Below, piece by piece: positions 34,077 through 42,139 of a stretch of 64,000 nucleotides of DNA. The position numbers and the translations under genes are program-made. Every line of letters begins with the position of its first letter. Positions within the stretch are counted from its first letter, which is position 1. The notes under the pieces are model-generated. The model saw only the letters and a list, made by a program, of their open reading frames with translations, did not search any database and was not told where the DNA came from. Origin of the DNA: Aquimarina mytili (lineage in GTDB: Bacteria; Bacteroidota; Bacteroidia; Flavobacteriales; Flavobacteriaceae); contig NZ_JAERQJ010000008.1 in assembly GCF_016735115.1 (NCBI RefSeq), positions 62,001 through 126,000 of the forward strand, given 5' to 3'.

Positions 34077-34478
34077 TTACTTTATTTCTTTTAATTCAGT
34101 TAGTCCTTCAAAGTTCTGAGCACTTTCTATTCTTTTTACGATTAGATTGAAGCCTGGAATTTCTTTTCCGTCTTTCACTTTAACCCAAATTTTTCCGTGA
34201 TCAATTAAGCATTCAACTGTGATTTCAAAATTTTCATTACCAAGAATTACCTCATTTAAGATTAGTCCGGTAGAACTTTGTCTATAGTTTTCGTCATCTA
34301 CGTGTATCTGGAACTCTTTCAAAATTAATTCATGTCCAAATAAACCTTTGAAATCTCTAGCAATTTGAGACTGAATTTCATTAACAGCATTTTCAAGTCT
34401 ATTTTGTATATCTAATTCATTTTTTATGTTGATATACAAGCTTGAACTTATATTTTTTATTGTTTCGTATGAATACAT
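34077..34478 (-). CDS. 133-aa soluble protein of unknown function
   Basis: The helical first half (ENAVNEIQSQIARDFKGLFG) is followed by beta strands (TGLILNEVILGNENFEITVEC, KIWVKVKDGKEI). There is no signal peptide. No family is recognised. It stands 38 bases upstream of the lipoprotein gene and could be co-transcribed. Confidence 0.45.
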   Translation of the reverse strand: MYSYETIKNISSSLYINIKNELDIQNRLENAVNEIQSQIARDFKGLFGHELILKEFQIHVDDENYRQSSTGLILNEVILGNENFEITVECLIDHGKIWVKVKDGKEIPGFNLIVKRIESAQNFEGLTELKEIK

Positions 34479-34590
34479 TTCTTAATTGGCTACAATAGTT
34501 ACACAAAATAGATGTGTCTTAATATTCTTATTTATGGCTAAACTCAGATGTTTGAGATGATTTTTTTAGTCCGTTCTTTATAAAAACTTC

Positions 34591-35016
34591 TTACTCCTTA
34601 GTTTTCTTATATAGCTGTTCATAAATTGGATCCTCTGCTATTTTGCTTAACTTTTCATTTAGCAATTTTATTTCATCGAGTTTACTTTTTATCATTCTGG
34701 TCGAAATACCTTTATTTTTGATTAAATCAACTATTCCACCAATTAATTTACCTGCGGCAAAACTAATAAGACTCGTTTCTTTTTTTTCCTTTGTGATGAA
34801 ATGATCTATCTCATTTTCGAATATTGAAGGGTATTTATCAATTAGACTTGACATAAAAGTTGAGTTCCGTTCATTTGCAATTTCTTTAAGGGTCAAAATA
34901 TTTCTTTCATGTATTTTAACAAACTCTCTACCGTTTGAAATTAAATCTACATTGCCATTAAACTGAGATATTAACTGAAGTGATTTTATTAATATTTCTT
35001 TATGGTCTTTCTTCAT
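34591..35016 (-). CDS. Helical cytoplasmic protein of unknown function
   Basis: From the ATG at 35016 (MKKDHKEILIKSLQ) the product is 141 aa; an upstream ATG (35058) adds MLYHDTYVEINKVI and is less likely. It is mostly charged helix, with a short Gly/Ala patch (LISFAAGKLIGGIVDLIK) in the middle. The ending KLSKIAEDPIYEQLYKKTKE is helical. No family is recognised. The following gene upstream encodes a membrane protein. Confidence 0.45.
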   Translation of the reverse strand: MKKDHKEILIKSLQLISQFNGNVDLISNGREFVKIHERNILTLKEIANERNSTFMSSLIDKYPSIFENEIDHFITKEKKETSLISFAAGKLIGGIVDLIKNKGISTRMIKSKLDEIKLLNEKLSKIAEDPIYEQLYKKTKE

Positions 35017-35062
35017 TATTACTTTATTTATCTCTACATACGTGTCATGATAGAGCAAAATG

Positions 35063-35872
35063 TTACCTAACCCTAATAAATTTTATAGTATCAGTTACTA
35101 TTGGTTCTTTCCATCCAACACCTTTTTTAGGGTTCTTTTGTTCTAATATCACATTAATAGTATCTCTTAATTCATTTAACTTAATGCTTTTATAACCATC
35201 TTGAATTCCACCTGCATATTCATTATCTATATATCTAAGTTCAAATTGAAAATGTTTAGGATTTTCTTTGTCAAATCTTATTTGTAGATTATAATTCTCG
35301 TTTAAAATTTGATCGTTCTTATCTAAAGATAAATCGATCTTCGATGAGTAAATATCTAAACTCGTGCTGTCTAAAAGAAAAAACCTATTTGGAATTGATT
35401 TATAAAAAACTTCTTCTGTTTTAGCTTCGTCTGGGTCTTTATTTGTTTTAGTAGTCCTTGTATAAGCTATAAATCCATATGTCATTAAATTACCTACTAA
35501 AAGAGGAATAAATAATCGTTTTAATGAATCCTTAAAAATCAGACTTACTGTTACAGTTTCAATAAAAACACTTCCTAAACACATTAATATATAAGTTGCG
35601 ATCCAATTAATTATGTCAAATGTTGCATTTGGGACAAAATTGTCAGCAATTAGATGCCAGAAAAGCATTGCCCACATCATTACGAAGGTACCTACTAGGC
35701 CTGAAACTAAATTTCCAATTATTGAAGATAAAAATGATTTAGTCCAGGTGTACTTTAAAATCATCTTAATTGCAATGGTTTCTATAGTTATAGTTGCAAA
35801 AACTAAAAACCAAAAACGCCATATTTCGTCATAAACGTAAATGGCTGGCCATATCATGTTGAGTGAAATCAT
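35063..35872 (-). CDS. Four-helix membrane protein with C-terminal soluble domain
   Basis: The 269-aa protein has hydrophobic segments around 20-42, 50-77, 88-113 and 120-137, followed by about 130 soluble residues (LDSTSLDIYSSKIDLSLDK, HFQFELRYIDNEYAGGIQ). No catalytic motif is visible. It may form a small unit with the helical protein gene just downstream. No family is recognised. Confidence 0.5.
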   Translation of the reverse strand: MISLNMIWPAIYVYDEIWRFWFLVFATITIETIAIKMILKYTWTKSFLSSIIGNLVSGLVGTFVMMWAMLFWHLIADNFVPNATFDIINWIATYILMCLGSVFIETVTVSLIFKDSLKRLFIPLLVGNLMTYGFIAYTRTTKTNKDPDEAKTEEVFYKSIPNRFFLLDSTSLDIYSSKIDLSLDKNDQILNENYNLQIRFDKENPKHFQFELRYIDNEYAGGIQDGYKSIKLNELRDTINVILEQKNPKKGVGWKEPIVTDTIKFIRVR

Positions 35873-36027
35873 GCTTTAATTTTCTGGAGCCTTTATTAGT
35901 AATGTATATTTTTAGTCCGCTGCTAAATTACAACATCCCAGTTTTAAAAATTGAAACTGAGGTGTTTTCCCGAAAAAATCATGAATTTCCGTTGTACATA
36001 ACAATTACATAAAAAGACATATTCCTT

Positions 36028-36507
36028 TTATTTCCAAACTTTTAAAAATCCGCCTAATGCTTGTAGTGACGAAGGAATAATTGATAAAATAAGAAGCACT
36101 GCCAAATTAATATTAGAATTCTTACTCCAAATAGAAAGATTGTCACTGAAATTAAAAGGAGTTTCAATTCCACTAATATATATTCTGTATAACAACCACA
36201 ATATTCCTCCATTTCCTTTTTTCCAGTCCAAGTCCGTGGGAGAATTTATAAAAGCCAAAAACCAAATTAATATTCCTATAAATGCAATAGCGCAATAATT
36301 CTTAATTTGAAACTTGTCTATTCCGTTTGTCAACAAATAACCACTCATCAGATATAAAATCAAAACAATGATAAAGTGGAAAAGTGAGTAAAACATTTCA
36401 AGACTTTCATCTTCAATATATTCATAAAAATATGTCAATCCGAAGATTGAAATTATGAATATGACTAAATGTGCCAAGAACAATTTTAGTATCTGTTGCA
36501 TTTTCAA
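36028..36507 (-). CDS. Four-helix membrane protein of unknown function
   Basis: The 159-aa product is almost entirely four membrane helices with short loops (FLAHLVIFIISIFGLTYF, FIIVLILYLMSGYLL, IGILIWFLAFI, AVLLILSIIPSSLQAL). It is separated from its neighbours by about 155 and 80 bases and so is probably its own unit. No family is recognised. Confidence 0.5.
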   Translation of the reverse strand: MKMQQILKLFLAHLVIFIISIFGLTYFYEYIEDESLEMFYSLFHFIIVLILYLMSGYLLTNGIDKFQIKNYCAIAFIGILIWFLAFINSPTDLDWKKGNGGILWLLYRIYISGIETPFNFSDNLSIWSKNSNINLAVLLILSIIPSSLQALGGFLKVWK

Positions 36508-36587
36508 TATTGCCCAATAATTATACGAAAGATATATATCCTTTATTTCTAATTAGCTTACAAACATAGTATATAATTCTAAGACTC

Positions 36588-36842
36588 TTAAAATAACCTA
36601 ACACCATCCCTATATTTAGCAATTTCCCTACCATTGGGTTGGTTTTCATAGATAATTGCCGTTTCCCACTTCCCTTTAAAGCGTAGCAGAAGCATTTTTT
36701 CCAACCTTTTTAATCCTAAAATCTTATTAGGTCTTGCGTTTCTATGACTTTTATCTAAAGAATAAAAAGTGCCACAATTTCCATCTTTAAAATAAACTAT
36801 ACATTTGGACAATGCTACACTGGATAGGTTTGAAGGAATCAT
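36588..36842 (-). CDS. 84-aa protein, last gene of the replication-like module
   Basis: The product contains CIVYFKDGNCGTFYSLDKSH, then LKRLEKMLLLRFKGKWETAIIY and NGREIAKYRDG. It is a compact alpha/beta pattern without membrane segments. Its ATG overlaps the stop of the winged-helix gene by 4 bases (ATGA), so it is translationally coupled to it. I have seen such peptides beside small Bacteroidota replication genes, but there is no named family I can state. Confidence 0.5.
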   Translation of the reverse strand: MIPSNLSSVALSKCIVYFKDGNCGTFYSLDKSHRNARPNKILGLKRLEKMLLLRFKGKWETAIIYENQPNGREIAKYRDGVRLF

Positions 36843-37921
36843 TGGGTTAATTTTTTGGATAGTATTCTTTGTAAACTGTTTTCATAAACTTTGAGTAATG
36901 TCTTATCTCTATAAGATTCAAGGTGTTTGAGTTGTAAACGAAATAATTGTAAACGACTTTTATCTTTATGTTTACCTTCTCCTTTATCATGATCCAACCA
37001 TTCTTTTTCCGCTTTTTGTATAAGTATTCGATTCCGGATATTTCGCTTGAGATTTTGTTGTTTTAAAAACCATTGATATGTACTTTTAAAATTATTACGC
37101 TTATTATGTGGGTGAAAATATAGATGAGCCGATGGGATCCATCGATAAGGATTTCGATCTAACCATCGTTTTACCATCTCAACCCTTTCATACAAGCCGT
37201 CCTGATAGTCCTTCCAATCTTTGTAACTTCCTTTAACCTCAAAATTTCTGTAAATGGTTGTTGTAATATTCTCCAGTACTTTTAATTCTTCTTCTTTAGA
37301 AAATATATCATCTGGGAACAATTTTGAACGAGCGTAATTCCAAAAATTATTAACCAGTCCTTGTAAAAAAGCCGGTTCCAACTCATTTGCTTTCGCATTA
37401 TCGAAATTGGAAATCCAGCTTTCCTCCGTGTTCTTGTGATGTTCCTGTAGTGTTCCAGTAACATTTATTAAACAATTAACATCACTATTATTATTCTTTT
37501 GTTCTTGATGTTCTTGAACTAATGGGTGAATTTTTTTCACTCTTTCATCAAAAATTAATGGATTAATCCATAATTCTATCCCTGTTTTACCATGATGAAC
37601 TTCTTTAATAATAAACCCTGCAGCTTTTAATCGTTCTTTATGATTAATTATAGTTCTCACTGTACATCCTTTACAAGATGCTAAACTAGGATTATAAGTT
37701 TTAAAGCCTGGAAACCCATCTTCAAAAGAGTCTCCACGGGATATAGCTTTATTTAATTGTTTGGCATACAATCGTGTAATCAGTTCTGCGGTTGCCCTAT
37801 GATTTGCATTAATACGGCTCTTTAATTCAAAATTATTTTTATTATAATTATCTATATAGGATTTTGTTGTCTTAAACAGTTTACCAAAATCATAATTCAA
37901 TTGTACGGGGGTAAGTTCCAT
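36839..37921 (-). CDS. Replication-initiator-like winged-helix protein
   Basis: The 360-aa protein has an N-terminal winged-helix region (YNPSLASCKGCTVRTIINHKERLKAAGF, then IELWINP), in the style of Bacteroidota plasmid and phage Rep or helper proteins. A low-complexity linker with repeated EEH follows, then a basic helical C-terminal half (WLKQQNLKRNIRNRILIQKAEKEW). It is fourth in an operon of five small genes. It probably binds element DNA and may start replication or control it; no catalytic residues for nicking are visible. Confidence 0.55.
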   Translation of the reverse strand: MELTPVQLNYDFGKLFKTTKSYIDNYNKNNFELKSRINANHRATAELITRLYAKQLNKAISRGDSFEDGFPGFKTYNPSLASCKGCTVRTIINHKERLKAAGFIIKEVHHGKTGIELWINPLIFDERVKKIHPLVQEHQEQKNNNSDVNCLINVTGTLQEHHKNTEESWISNFDNAKANELEPAFLQGLVNNFWNYARSKLFPDDIFSKEEELKVLENITTTIYRNFEVKGSYKDWKDYQDGLYERVEMVKRWLDRNPYRWIPSAHLYFHPHNKRNNFKSTYQWFLKQQNLKRNIRNRILIQKAEKEWLDHDKGEGKHKDKSRLQLFRLQLKHLESYRDKTLLKVYENSLQRILSKKLTQ

Positions 37922-37923
37922 TT

Positions 37924-38118
37924 CTATTTACTTTTTATGTTTTGTAATTCTCGAATGGAAGTAAGGACAGATTCATAGCAGAACATTGTATGATCAATTT
38001 GTGTCGTAAAAATTTCATTGTTCACTTCTCCGAATTGTTCGCTAATTTGTTCTAATAGTTGGATTTTTTGATCGCAGGATGCTTCTAGAAATACCAATTG
38101 TTCCTCAAGTGTAAGCAT
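37924..38118 (-). CDS. 64-aa helical protein
   Basis: The peptide (LTLEEQLVFLEASCDQKIQ, then LTSIRELQNIKSK) is predicted as a two-helix coiled-coil pair. It is 2 bases from the winged-helix gene in the same operon. Function unknown. Confidence 0.45.
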   Translation of the reverse strand: MLTLEEQLVFLEASCDQKIQLLEQISEQFGEVNNEIFTTQIDHTMFCYESVLTSIRELQNIKSK

Positions 38119-38139
38119 AGTAGTAGTGTTTACAGTTGT

Positions 38140-38430
38140 TTACCTAACAATGTGTCGATTTAGATACTCGAGTATACTGGTTTTAGAGTAGCGAATAACT
38201 TTACCGGCTTTAGAGTATAAAATCTCATCAAAATCTCGTAGTTCTTGTAGTTTTGTTTTGCTTTTTATTCCTAATAAACTTTTTGCCTCTTCGGGAGATA
38301 ACCAATCGTTTGCGGGATCCATATTTGCTAATGCTTCTTCTTTAGCTTCACGTATGGTAGTTCTTACCATTTGTAACATTTCTCGTTGTAAATTGAGATA
38401 TGCTTCAGATTCAAATACAATTATTTCCAT
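38140..38430 (-). CDS. Excisionase-like helix-turn-helix protein
   Basis: The 96-aa product has a helical start and, from about residue 43, WLSPEEAKSLLGIKSKTKL, then YSKAGKVIRYSKTSILEYL. This is the winged MerR/excisionase-type (HTH_17) pattern. Such proteins serve as excisionases or regulators in integrative elements of Bacteroidota. It is the best candidate for the directionality factor of the integrase, although it is 21 kb away from it. Confidence 0.65.
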   Translation of the reverse strand: MEIIVFESEAYLNLQREMLQMVRTTIREAKEEALANMDPANDWLSPEEAKSLLGIKSKTKLQELRDFDEILYSKAGKVIRYSKTSILEYLNRHIVR

Positions 38431-38434
38431 ATTC

Positions 38435-38620
38435 CTAATTGTTAACTCTAATTTCTAACTGTTCTAGAAAATCATCACGAGATATTAAAATGATGTTGTT
38501 TTTGGAATCTTTATGAGAAACAATCCAATCACCATGTGGTAGGTTATTTCTGTCTATTCCAGACCAATCTATCTTTTTATCTTCTGACACTTTTTCTCGA
38601 TTAAAACTTATTTGGGACAA
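38435..38620 (-). CDS. 61-aa protein, first gene of the replication-like operon
   Basis: The peptide contains KIDWSGIDRNNLPHGDWIVS and ILISRDDFLEQLEIRVNN; it is soluble, acidic and probably alpha/beta. It is 4 bases upstream of the excisionase-like gene. Divergent from the alpha-CTD-like gene, with 174 bases between the starts that should contain promoters for both. Confidence 0.45.
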   Translation of the reverse strand: MSQISFNREKVSEDKKIDWSGIDRNNLPHGDWIVSHKDSKNNIILISRDDFLEQLEIRVNN

Positions 38621-38794
38621 AGAGAATCATTAAGACCATATTAAAACAGTGGTAAAGGGGTTTATAACCCTTTGTTTAAATTTTAATCAATTGAAAAGCA
38701 GTGAATTAAACTGAAAATAAATTCGACATTTGAGGGAGATAATGGTATATTGTCATCCTAAACAACTATATAATCATTGATAATTATCACCCTA

Positions 38795-39013
38795 ATGCAA
38801 CCCCTTATTTTAAAAAATTCCATAGAAAATTTAAACCTGTCCAAAGAAATCAAAACATTCATGCAAAAACATAACATTCACACACTCGAAAAGTTATTAG
38901 AAATCAAAGGGTCCGAATTGTTAGAAATGGATGGATTTTCGTATCGAATGCTACAGCAATTATTGGCTTTTTTACATGATCACAATTGTTTACACCTTTT
39001 TAAAGAAAAATAA
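38795..39013 (+). CDS. Stand-alone RNA polymerase alpha-CTD-like protein
   Basis: From the ATG at 38795 the product is 72 aa: SIENLNLSKEIKTFMQKHNI, HTLEKLLEIKGSELLEM and FSYRMLQQLLAFLHDHN. This follows the alpha-subunit C-terminal domain closely (I-x-x-L-x-L-S at the start; the I-x-T-L-x-x-L helix; E-L-L; the final helix-hairpin-helix). An upstream ATG (38777) would add MIIITL. In known RNA polymerase this domain binds UP elements and activators. A free copy might bind DNA or transcription factors, possibly tuning element genes. The stop adjoins the convergent RteC-like gene. Confidence 0.65.
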   Translation: MQPLILKNSIENLNLSKEIKTFMQKHNIHTLEKLLEIKGSELLEMDGFSYRMLQQLLAFLHDHNCLHLFKEK

Positions 39014-40294
39014 CTATAATTCTCCTTTCATTTGATCCAATTGAAGAAGCATTCCTTTGAGTATCTTTTTTACTGACCTTTTTGAACTTTCACTTACCGA
39101 ATAATAATTGTTACTTAAGCTTTCTGATGAAATTAGAGCTGCTTTTTCTGTTCTAAAAGTCTTTGAGAGAAATGAAAACAATTCAGTTCTAGGACCATCA
39201 ATTACTTTAGATTCATATAGCAATTTTGTGATTAAAGAAACTTCAGGTACCGAAACCTTTAAAAGTTTCCTGTTATTGAAGGTTTCTTCTAATACTCTTG
39301 ATTTATCAAACTTTATAAGCTCTTCATAAAAAGCTATTTCTTCGGTGACCCAATCTAAAAGGTTTTTTCTTAATGGTGGCAGTTCTGGATTTAATCGATA
39401 GGGGATAGTGTTTACAATGGTTTTGACTTTTTTTAAGTATTCTCGATACAGTTTTAGTTTATCCTCATTATTTTTTAAGCTTTTAACCTTGTTTTTAATG
39501 TCGTCAGTCATAAAAAAGAAAATCTTAAACGTATTAAAATCCAAACTGATAAGCACCTCATATAGTTGTTCTTTGGAAGGAAGTTTTTCTTTGTTAAAAA
39601 GATGATCTAAGACTTTTATAAAGGTTGAATAATATTCTTTGGATTCATAAGTAAGATTTGAAATTCTGTTATCTTTTATCTTGGACAATAATTGGTGTAT
39701 TTCATCTTTAACAATTTTTGGAACCTTGAGACTGTGGATTTTACTTTGTATAGTATTTATTGTATCCTGATTTTGATGTGCAAACCATATTCTTTGTTGG
39801 TATGGAATATCCAAAGATTTATCTATATACTTAAGAAAAGTTTCTTCTAAAAAAAGCAATATAGAATCTAATGTTTTGTATAAAATCTTAAAAATGTCTG
39901 TATTAGTTTTTTCTTCAGAAATTTTAAATATTGATTTCCTATCTTCAGCTGATAAATAGTTTTGTTCTATAATTCTCATATAGTTCAAAACATAGTTCTG
40001 GTAATTTTTTATAAGATGATCTATATCCCCAACTTTTTTATCTAGAGAGAATAACTTTTTGTGCAAGTCCCACTTAATATTTTGCAGAGTATGATTGAAC
40101 AAACTTTGGTAATACCAAAATTTTAAAGTGATGGTACCAGTGTTGGTCATCTTCAAATCTCTAAAATCACACCTCCCTAATTCATCATGTTTTTTATTTT
40201 CAAGATAGGTTAGATAATATTCTTTTGTCTTTTGATTAGTTAATGGATGTAGATCCCCATGAAATATCCTGTGGAATACATTCATATGTTCCAT
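39014..40294 (-). CDS. RteC-like regulator
   Basis: The 426-aa protein ends with LLKVSVPEVSLITKLLYESK, FSFLSKTFRTEKAALISSES and SVSESSKRSVKKILKGMLLQL. This matches the C-terminal part of RteC (the segment beginning W-x-x-S-K-V-x-L-I-E-L-I-Y). The N-terminal part has LGRCDFRDLKMTNTGTITLKFWYYQS followed by a long helical region. In CTnDOT-type elements RteC switches on the excision operon. This member is much longer than RteC of CTnDOT (about 217 aa). It may control excision here. Confidence 0.6.
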   Translation of the reverse strand: MEHMNVFHRIFHGDLHPLTNQKTKEYYLTYLENKKHDELGRCDFRDLKMTNTGTITLKFWYYQSLFNHTLQNIKWDLHKKLFSLDKKVGDIDHLIKNYQNYVLNYMRIIEQNYLSAEDRKSIFKISEEKTNTDIFKILYKTLDSILLFLEETFLKYIDKSLDIPYQQRIWFAHQNQDTINTIQSKIHSLKVPKIVKDEIHQLLSKIKDNRISNLTYESKEYYSTFIKVLDHLFNKEKLPSKEQLYEVLISLDFNTFKIFFFMTDDIKNKVKSLKNNEDKLKLYREYLKKVKTIVNTIPYRLNPELPPLRKNLLDWVTEEIAFYEELIKFDKSRVLEETFNNRKLLKVSVPEVSLITKLLYESKVIDGPRTELFSFLSKTFRTEKAALISSESLSNNYYSVSESSKRSVKKILKGMLLQLDQMKGEL

Positions 40295-40365
40295 AAATGA
40301 TGTGTTTAAATTAATTTTTCCCTTTTTATGTAGTAGTCACATCATATGTTTAATTCGGTTAAGGC

Positions 40366-40887
40366 TTAATAGTTGTTAGTATTATGAAGATTTACTTTTA
40401 GCAATTTTCTAATAAATTTCTTCTTTTTAATACTTCTGTTTTTTGTTAGGAAATCTCTAATGTCTACCTCTTCACTTGTGCCTTGAAAGTTTTCTAACAA
40501 ATTCTTTTTAGTAAGTTTTGTAATTTTTGAGAAAGGGTGCTCAATTTTAAAATAATAGGTATCGAATATCTTCCATTTATAGATTCCTTTCTTTTGTTCT
40601 TTGTAAATACAAAGCCAATCGTTTGCACCTATACACTGACAAAATTTTCCATTAGGAAGGACTGTAAACGAGTGTATATCTAAATCCTCTTTAACATCTT
40701 TATCGATATCAATAAGATGTTTAATCTCATTTCTAGTTAAAGTGCCAGAAGTATAGGATAATAACATCTCAATTTTTAATAATAGATCTAAAATATCTAT
40801 CCTTTGCATTCCTATACATTGTCTCAAGACTTTATATACTGCTTGTTGCTCTTTCTTCAATGTTGTTAATTTTGACTTTATGAGCAT
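40366..40887 (-). CDS. 173-aa protein of unknown function
   Basis: The helical start (LTTLKKEQQAVYKVLRQ) precedes a beta-rich middle with FCQCIGANDWLCIYKEQKKG and a basic tail (SIKKKKFIRKLLKVN). There is no signal peptide. It is upstream of the RteC-like gene on the same strand, 71 bases apart. No family is recognised; a regulatory partner is possible. Confidence 0.45.
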   Translation of the reverse strand: MLIKSKLTTLKKEQQAVYKVLRQCIGMQRIDILDLLLKIEMLLSYTSGTLTRNEIKHLIDIDKDVKEDLDIHSFTVLPNGKFCQCIGANDWLCIYKEQKKGIYKWKIFDTYYFKIEHPFSKITKLTKKNLLENFQGTSEEVDIRDFLTKNRSIKKKKFIRKLLKVNLHNTNNY

Positions 40888-41282
40888 TTTAGTGAAATGT
40901 CTGCTCTTAGAAAGCTAAAATAGAATGTATTAGTTTCATTTTTCGGGAGTAATGATTTTTTTTTGAATACATCAATATTAATTTCATAATACGACTTTAA
41001 GAATAAATAAAAATTGTAGGCATAGAAACATAAAAAAGGATTAATTTAATTAAAACTATCTCATTAAAGAAACTATGTAAACAGGAATATTATTATCATA
41101 TTTCGAAATATGCATTAATCTATTTCAATGAAGTATAAAAGCCACAACATAGTAAAAATATAATTATCCAGACTCATTTTTTGAAACAGGTTTGTTATAT
41201 TGCAGACTCTTACTCATCACTAATCACAAACCGGTAGGGAAGAGCACTGATCAAAAATGTAAAACTTAAATCAAATGCATAA
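40888..41282. other. Gene-free AT-rich stretch
   Basis: About 395 very AT-rich bases between divergent genes. I see no coding segment, tRNA or strong hairpin. It should contain the promoter of the plus-strand pair at 41283-42085, but no clear TTG/TAnnTTTG pair can be singled out. Confidence 0.4.
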
Positions 41283-41654
41283 ATGATTTTAAGAATTTAT
41301 TGTAAATCTTGTTCTAAACCTAACAAAATTAATAGCTATGCTTCTGACCGAGTAGAACTTGCAAAAGAAAAAGGAGATCTAATCAAAGTTAAATGTAATA
41401 ATTGCTCAAAAACTCATGACTATTCTGCTAATGATGTAATAGCAGAAGGTAGTATTTTAAATTTAATCTTATTGGTTGGTATGATTATTGGTACAATAAT
41501 TATTGCTAACTTCTTAATACAGTATATAGATAAAGGAGGTATTTACTCTATGTTTTTATTACCGGTAGGAATATCGATCCCAGGAATTATTTACTATAGC
41601 TGGTTATTAGAAGAAAAAAAAAGAATCAAAATATTTAATAGATTTAGAAAATAA
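41283..41654 (+). CDS. Zinc-ribbon membrane protein
   Basis: The 123-aa product has two Cys pairs in the N-terminal domain (YCKSCSK and VKCNNCSK, C-x2-C twice), which would form a zinc ribbon. Two membrane helices follow (ILNLILLVGMIIGTIIIANFL and MFLLPVGISIPGIIYYSWLL) and a basic tail. It is followed 8 bases later by the TonB-like gene. No specific function is known for this arrangement. Confidence 0.55.
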   Translation: MILRIYCKSCSKPNKINSYASDRVELAKEKGDLIKVKCNNCSKTHDYSANDVIAEGSILNLILLVGMIIGTIIIANFLIQYIDKGGIYSMFLLPVGISIPGIIYYSWLLEEKKRIKIFNRFRK

Positions 41655-41662
41655 CCTTTCTC

Positions 41663-42085
41663 ATGCAAAAAACATTTCTTTTTACTATAGTTTGTGTAAT
41701 AATTAATTTTACTGGTAATTCTCAAGTTCATGAAGAACAAGAGATTTTATTAATAAAACCTACAAAAAAAGAACAAGTTTATAATAATGATATGGTAGAT
41801 GAAAAAGCTATATTTAAGGGAGGAGATTCTAAACTATTTAAGTTTTACAAAAATAACTCAAAATTCAAAATTAAAGATTTTGAGATACCAAATAAATCTA
41901 CTTATTTTAAATTATATATTGATTGCGATGGTAATGTTTATAGCCATAAAATAATTAAGTCAATCAGTGTTAATCATGATAAGGAAGTAGAAAAATTGGT
42001 AAGCTTAATGCCTAAATGGAAACCTGCTAAAAATAATAACAAATTGGTAAAGGTAGTGCTAATTGATTACATTACTTTTCAATAA
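41663..42085 (+). CDS. Secreted protein with TonB C-terminal-like domain
   Basis: The 140-aa product has a signal peptide (FLFTIVCVIINFTGNSQ). Its C-terminal half resembles the TonB/energy-transducer C-terminal fold used in many small Bacteroidota periplasmic proteins: AIFKGGDSKLFKFYKNN, YIDCDGNVYSHKIIKSI, and EVEKLVSLMPKWKPAKNNN. It lacks the membrane anchor and Pro-rich span of real TonB. It converges with the RHS gene and could conceivably be related to it, but orientation argues against a co-expressed immunity gene. Confidence 0.6.
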   Translation: MQKTFLFTIVCVIINFTGNSQVHEEQEILLIKPTKKEQVYNNDMVDEKAIFKGGDSKLFKFYKNNSKFKIKDFEIPNKSTYFKLYIDCDGNVYSHKIIKSISVNHDKEVEKLVSLMPKWKPAKNNNKLVKVVLIDYITFQ

Positions 42086-42087
42086 AA

Positions 42088-42115
42088 AAAGGACACTTAT
42101 TTCTAAGCATCCTTT
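42088..42115. terminator. Bidirectional terminator between convergent genes
   Basis: AAAGGA and TCCTTT (42088-42093 and 42110-42115) enclose an inner CTTA/TAAG stem, with A-rich sequence on one side and T-rich on the other. It fits termination of both the TonB-like gene and the RHS gene. Confidence 0.55.
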
Positions 42116-42139
42116 CTATATTTTAATTATTCGGTCATT

